Position numbers and translations under genes: made by a program. 64,000 bases of DNA from Gymnothorax reevesii (Eukaryota; Chordata; Actinopteri; Anguilliformes; Muraenidae): NCBI GenBank assembly GCA_029721435.1, contig CM056581.1, positions 69,922,712 through 69,986,711 on the forward strand, in the 5' to 3' direction. Shown piece by piece: positions 60,901-64,000 of the stretch; within the stretch, counting starts at the first letter, position 1, and the number at the start of each line of letters is the position of its first letter. The notes beneath the pieces were generated by a model. The model saw only the letters and a program-made list of their open reading frames with translations, was not told the DNA's origin and did not search any database.

Positions 60901-63900
60901 TAAAAAAGTGTATATCTTCACTACAGAGACTCATATTCACTTCCAATAGGCCATAAAAACACATTGGAAAAATGGATGGCATATATGCAGTGCAACAGTG
61001 ATCTGAAGCATTTCCCAGGCCAGAAACACGCAGAGATTCACATTCTGAGCTTAAAACCTCAAAGAAGCGTGTTTTCATGAAAGAGCGTATGGAGACAATA
61101 TCAGCGCTCTAGCTCGCTTCCTTAAGAAGATAGAAGCCAATTCACTCCTATTTAGTCATAAAGTGAAAATTCACTCATGTTTGTCACTTTCCCACTGATT
61201 TACACACAGAATGAAAATTTTTGACATGCAGAAGTTAAAAAAAAGAAAGTTTTTAAAAAAGTGTATATCTTCACTACAGAGACTCATATTCACTTCCAAT
61301 AGGCCATAAAAACACATTGGAAAAATGGATGGCATATATGCAGTGCCACAGTGATCTGAAGCATTTCCCAGGCCAGATACACGCAGAGATTCACATTCTG
61401 AGCTTAAAACCTCAAAGAAGCGTGTTTTCATGAAAGAGCGTATGGAGACAATATCAGCGCTCTAGCTCACTTCCTTAAGAAGATAGGAGCCAATTCACTC
61501 CTATTTAGTCATACAGTGAAAATTCACTCATGTTTGTCACTTTCCCACTGATTTACACACAGAATGAAAATTTTTGACATGCAGAAGTTAAAAAAAAGAA
61601 AGTTTTTAAAAAAGTGTATATCTTCACTACAGAGACTCATATTCACTTCCAATAGGCCATAAAAACACATTGGAAAAATGGATGGCATATATGCAGTGCA
61701 ACAGTGATCTGAAGCATTTCCCAGGCCAGATACACGCAGAGATTCACATTCTGAGCTTAAAACCTCAAAGAAGCGTGTTTTCATGAAAGAGCGTATGGAG
61801 ACAATATCAGCGCTCTAGCTCGCTTCCTTAAGAAGATAGCAGCCAATTCACTCCTATTTAGTCATACAGTGAAAATTCACTCATGTTTGTCACTTTCCCA
61901 CTGATTTACACACGGATTGAAACTTTTTGACAAGCAGAAGTAAAAAAAAGAAAGTTTTTAAAAAAGTGCATATCTTCACTTCAGAGACTCATATTCACTT
62001 CCAATAGGCCATACAAGCAAATTGGACAAATTGCTGCCATATATGCAGTGCACAGTGATCTGAAGCATTTCCCAGCCCAGATACACGAACAGATTCACTT
62101 TCTGAGCTTAAAACCTAGAAGAAGCGTGTTTTCATGAAAGAGCGTATGGAGACAATATCAGCGCTCTAGCTCGCTTCCTTAAGAAGATAGCAGCCAATTC
62201 ACTCCTATTTAGTCATACAGTGAAAATTCACCCATGTTTGTCACTTTCCCACTGATTTACACACAGAATGAAAATTTTTGACATGCAGAAGTTAAAAAAA
62301 AGAAAGTTTTTAAAAAAGTGTATATCTTCACTTTAGAGACTAATATTCACTTCCAATAGGCCATACAAGCACATTGGAAAAATTGGTGGCATATATGTAG
62401 TGCAACAGAGATCTGAAGCATTTCCCAGGCCAGATACACGCAGAGATTCACATTCTGAGCTTAAAACCTCAAAGAAGCGTGTTTTCATGAAAGAGCGTAT
62501 GGAGACAATATCAGCGCTCTAGCTCGCTTCCCTAAGAAGATAGCAGCCAATTCACTCCTATTTAGTCATACAGTGAAAATTCACTCATGTTTGTCACTTT
62601 CCCACTGATTTACACACAGAATGAAAATTTTTGACATGCAGAAGTTAAAAAAAAGAAAGTTTTTAAAAAAGTGTATATCTTCACTACAGAGACTCATATT
62701 CACTTCCAATAGGCCATAAAAACACATTGGAAAAATGGATGGCATATATGCAGTGCAACAGTGATCTGAAGCATTTCCCAGGCCAGATACACGCAGAGAT
62801 TCACATTCTGAGCTTAAAACCTCAAAGAAGCGTGTTTTCATGAAAGAGCGTATGGAGACAATATCAGCGCTCTAGCTCGCTTCCTTAAGAAGATAGCAGC
62901 CAATTCACTCCTATTTAGTCATACAGTGAAAATTCACTCATGTTTGTCACTTTCCCACTGATTTACACACGGATTGAAACTTTTTGACAAGCAGAAGTAA
63001 AAAAAAAGAAAGTTTTTAAAAAAGTGCATATCTTCACTTCAGAGACTCATATTCACTTCCAATAGGCCATACAAGCAAATTGGACAAATTGCTGCCATAT
63101 ATGCAGTGCACAGTGATCTGAAGCATTTCCCAGCCCAGATACACGAACAGATTCACTTTCTGAGCTTAAAACCTAGAAGAAGCGTGTTTTCATGAAAGAG
63201 CGTATGGAGACAATATCAGCGCTCTAGCTCGCTTCCTTAAGAAGATAGCAGCCAATTCACTCCTATTTAGTCATACAGTGAAAATTCACTCATGTTTGTC
63301 ACTTTCCCACTGATTTACACACAGAATGAAAATTTTTGACATGCAGAAGTTAAAAAAAAAAAGTTTTTTAAAAAAGTGTATTATCTTCACTTCAGAGACT
63401 AATATTCACTTCCAATAGGCCATACAAGCACATTGGAAAAATTGGTGGCATATATGCAGTGCAACAGAGATCTGAAGCATTTCCCAGGCCAGATACACGC
63501 AGAGATTCACATTCTGAGCTTAAAACCTCAAAGAAGCGTGTTTTCATGAAAGAGCGTATGGAGACAATATCAGCGCTCTAGCTCGCTTCCCTAAGAAGAT
63601 AGCAGCCAATTCACTCCTATTTAGTCATACAGTGAAAATTCACTCATGTTTGTCACTTTCCCACTGATTTACACACAGAATGAAAATTTTTGACATGCAG
63701 AAGTTAAAAAAAAGAAAGTTTTTAAAAAAGTGTATATCTTCACTACAGAGACTCATATTCACTTCCAATAGGCCATAAAAACACATTGGAAAAATGCATG
63801 GCATATATGCAGTGCAACAGTGATCTGAAGCATTTCCCAGGCCAGATACACGCAGAGATTCACATTCTGAGCTTAAAACCTCAAAGAAGCGTGTTTTCAT

Positions 63901-64000
63901 GAAAGAGCGTATGGAGACAATATCAGCGCTCTAGCTCGCTTCCTTAAGAAGATAGAAGCCAATTCACTCCTATTTAGTCATACAGTGAAAATTCACTCAT

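Larger units (their letters stand above)
16705..64000. repeat. 353-bp satellite DNA array, about 134 monomers, runs off the window
   Basis: Head-to-tail monomers of 352-354 bp fill the rest of the window. Fixed landmarks recur every 353 bp, for example CACTGATTTACACAC, CTTCCAATAGGCCATA, GCATATATGCAGTGC and ATATCAGCGCTCTAG. Subfamily A has CACTACAGAGACTCAT and AAAATGGATGGC. Subfamily B has ACGGATTGAAAC, GGACAAATTGCTGCC and CGAACAGATTCAC. Subfamily C has GAGACTAATATTC and AAAATTGGTGGC. Each monomer carries an A/T-run segment (AAAATTTTT, then an A8 tract, then TTTTTAAAAAA). A-type monomers hold an 86-codon minus-strand open frame (60 full copies) and C-type an 84-codon plus-strand frame; no coding role is supported. 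No CENP-B-like box is seen. Confidence 0.98.

Noticed and set aside
18150..63900. Repeated 86- and 84-codon open frames as a multigene family
   Set aside because: They sit at the same phase of a 353-bp satellite, overlap on opposite strands, carry no known motif and are lost in B monomers. Listed only as a low-interest finding.
16705..64000. CRISPR array
   Set aside because: The repeat is 353 bp with no short repeat/variable spacer structure, and the DNA is eukaryotic.

Overview
The window looks like vertebrate nuclear DNA, most likely from a ray-finned fish. It has a spliced host gene, a fish-type non-LTR retroposon, two copies of a Ty3/gypsy-like element with the rare Gmr1 domain order, a coding-length minisatellite and a very long satellite array. 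The species assignment is inference from repeat types; nothing in the window names the organism. There are no bacterial-style operons.

Region 1-16,215 holds the 3' end of one plus-strand gene, broken up by repeats. Three exons (1012-1079, 5537-5834, 14627-14725) have splice signals and matching phases (phase 2 between the first two, phase 0 between the last two). Together they give about 154 residues of an acidic, Ser-rich C-terminus ending in a TGA, followed by a 3' UTR of about 1.5 kb with an AATAAA at 16193. I do not recognise the protein. The first intron carries a decayed CR1/L2/Rex1-like LINE on the minus strand (about 2240-3715). Upstream of the first exon lies a plus-strand relic of the LTR element (integrase remnant plus LTR, 1-918).

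The second intron (5835-14626) holds a minus-strand copy of the same LTR element family (about 6119-10650). It reads gag, protease, integrase, reverse transcriptase, RNase H, LTR, with integrase before reverse transcriptase. All the genes are broken. A 48-bp (16-codon) minisatellite continues from the broken 5' end of the element (about 10648-13990, roughly 70 units), and one further unit sits directly against the outer edge of the LTR (about 6060-6118), so the element appears to be embedded in the minisatellite.

From about 16,705 to the end of the window (and beyond) there is only a 353-bp satellite, about 134 monomers in head-to-tail orientation. Three monomer subfamilies (called A, B and C here) and chimeras of them are arranged in nested multi-monomer duplications: 8,461 bp (24 monomers), 7,405 bp (21 monomers) and 1,764 bp (5 monomers), each nearly identical between copies. 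The monomers at the gene-side edge are the most diverged. The window is therefore a boundary between a gene and a large satellite block, possibly pericentromeric or centromeric heterochromatin. That role is inferred from size and structure only.
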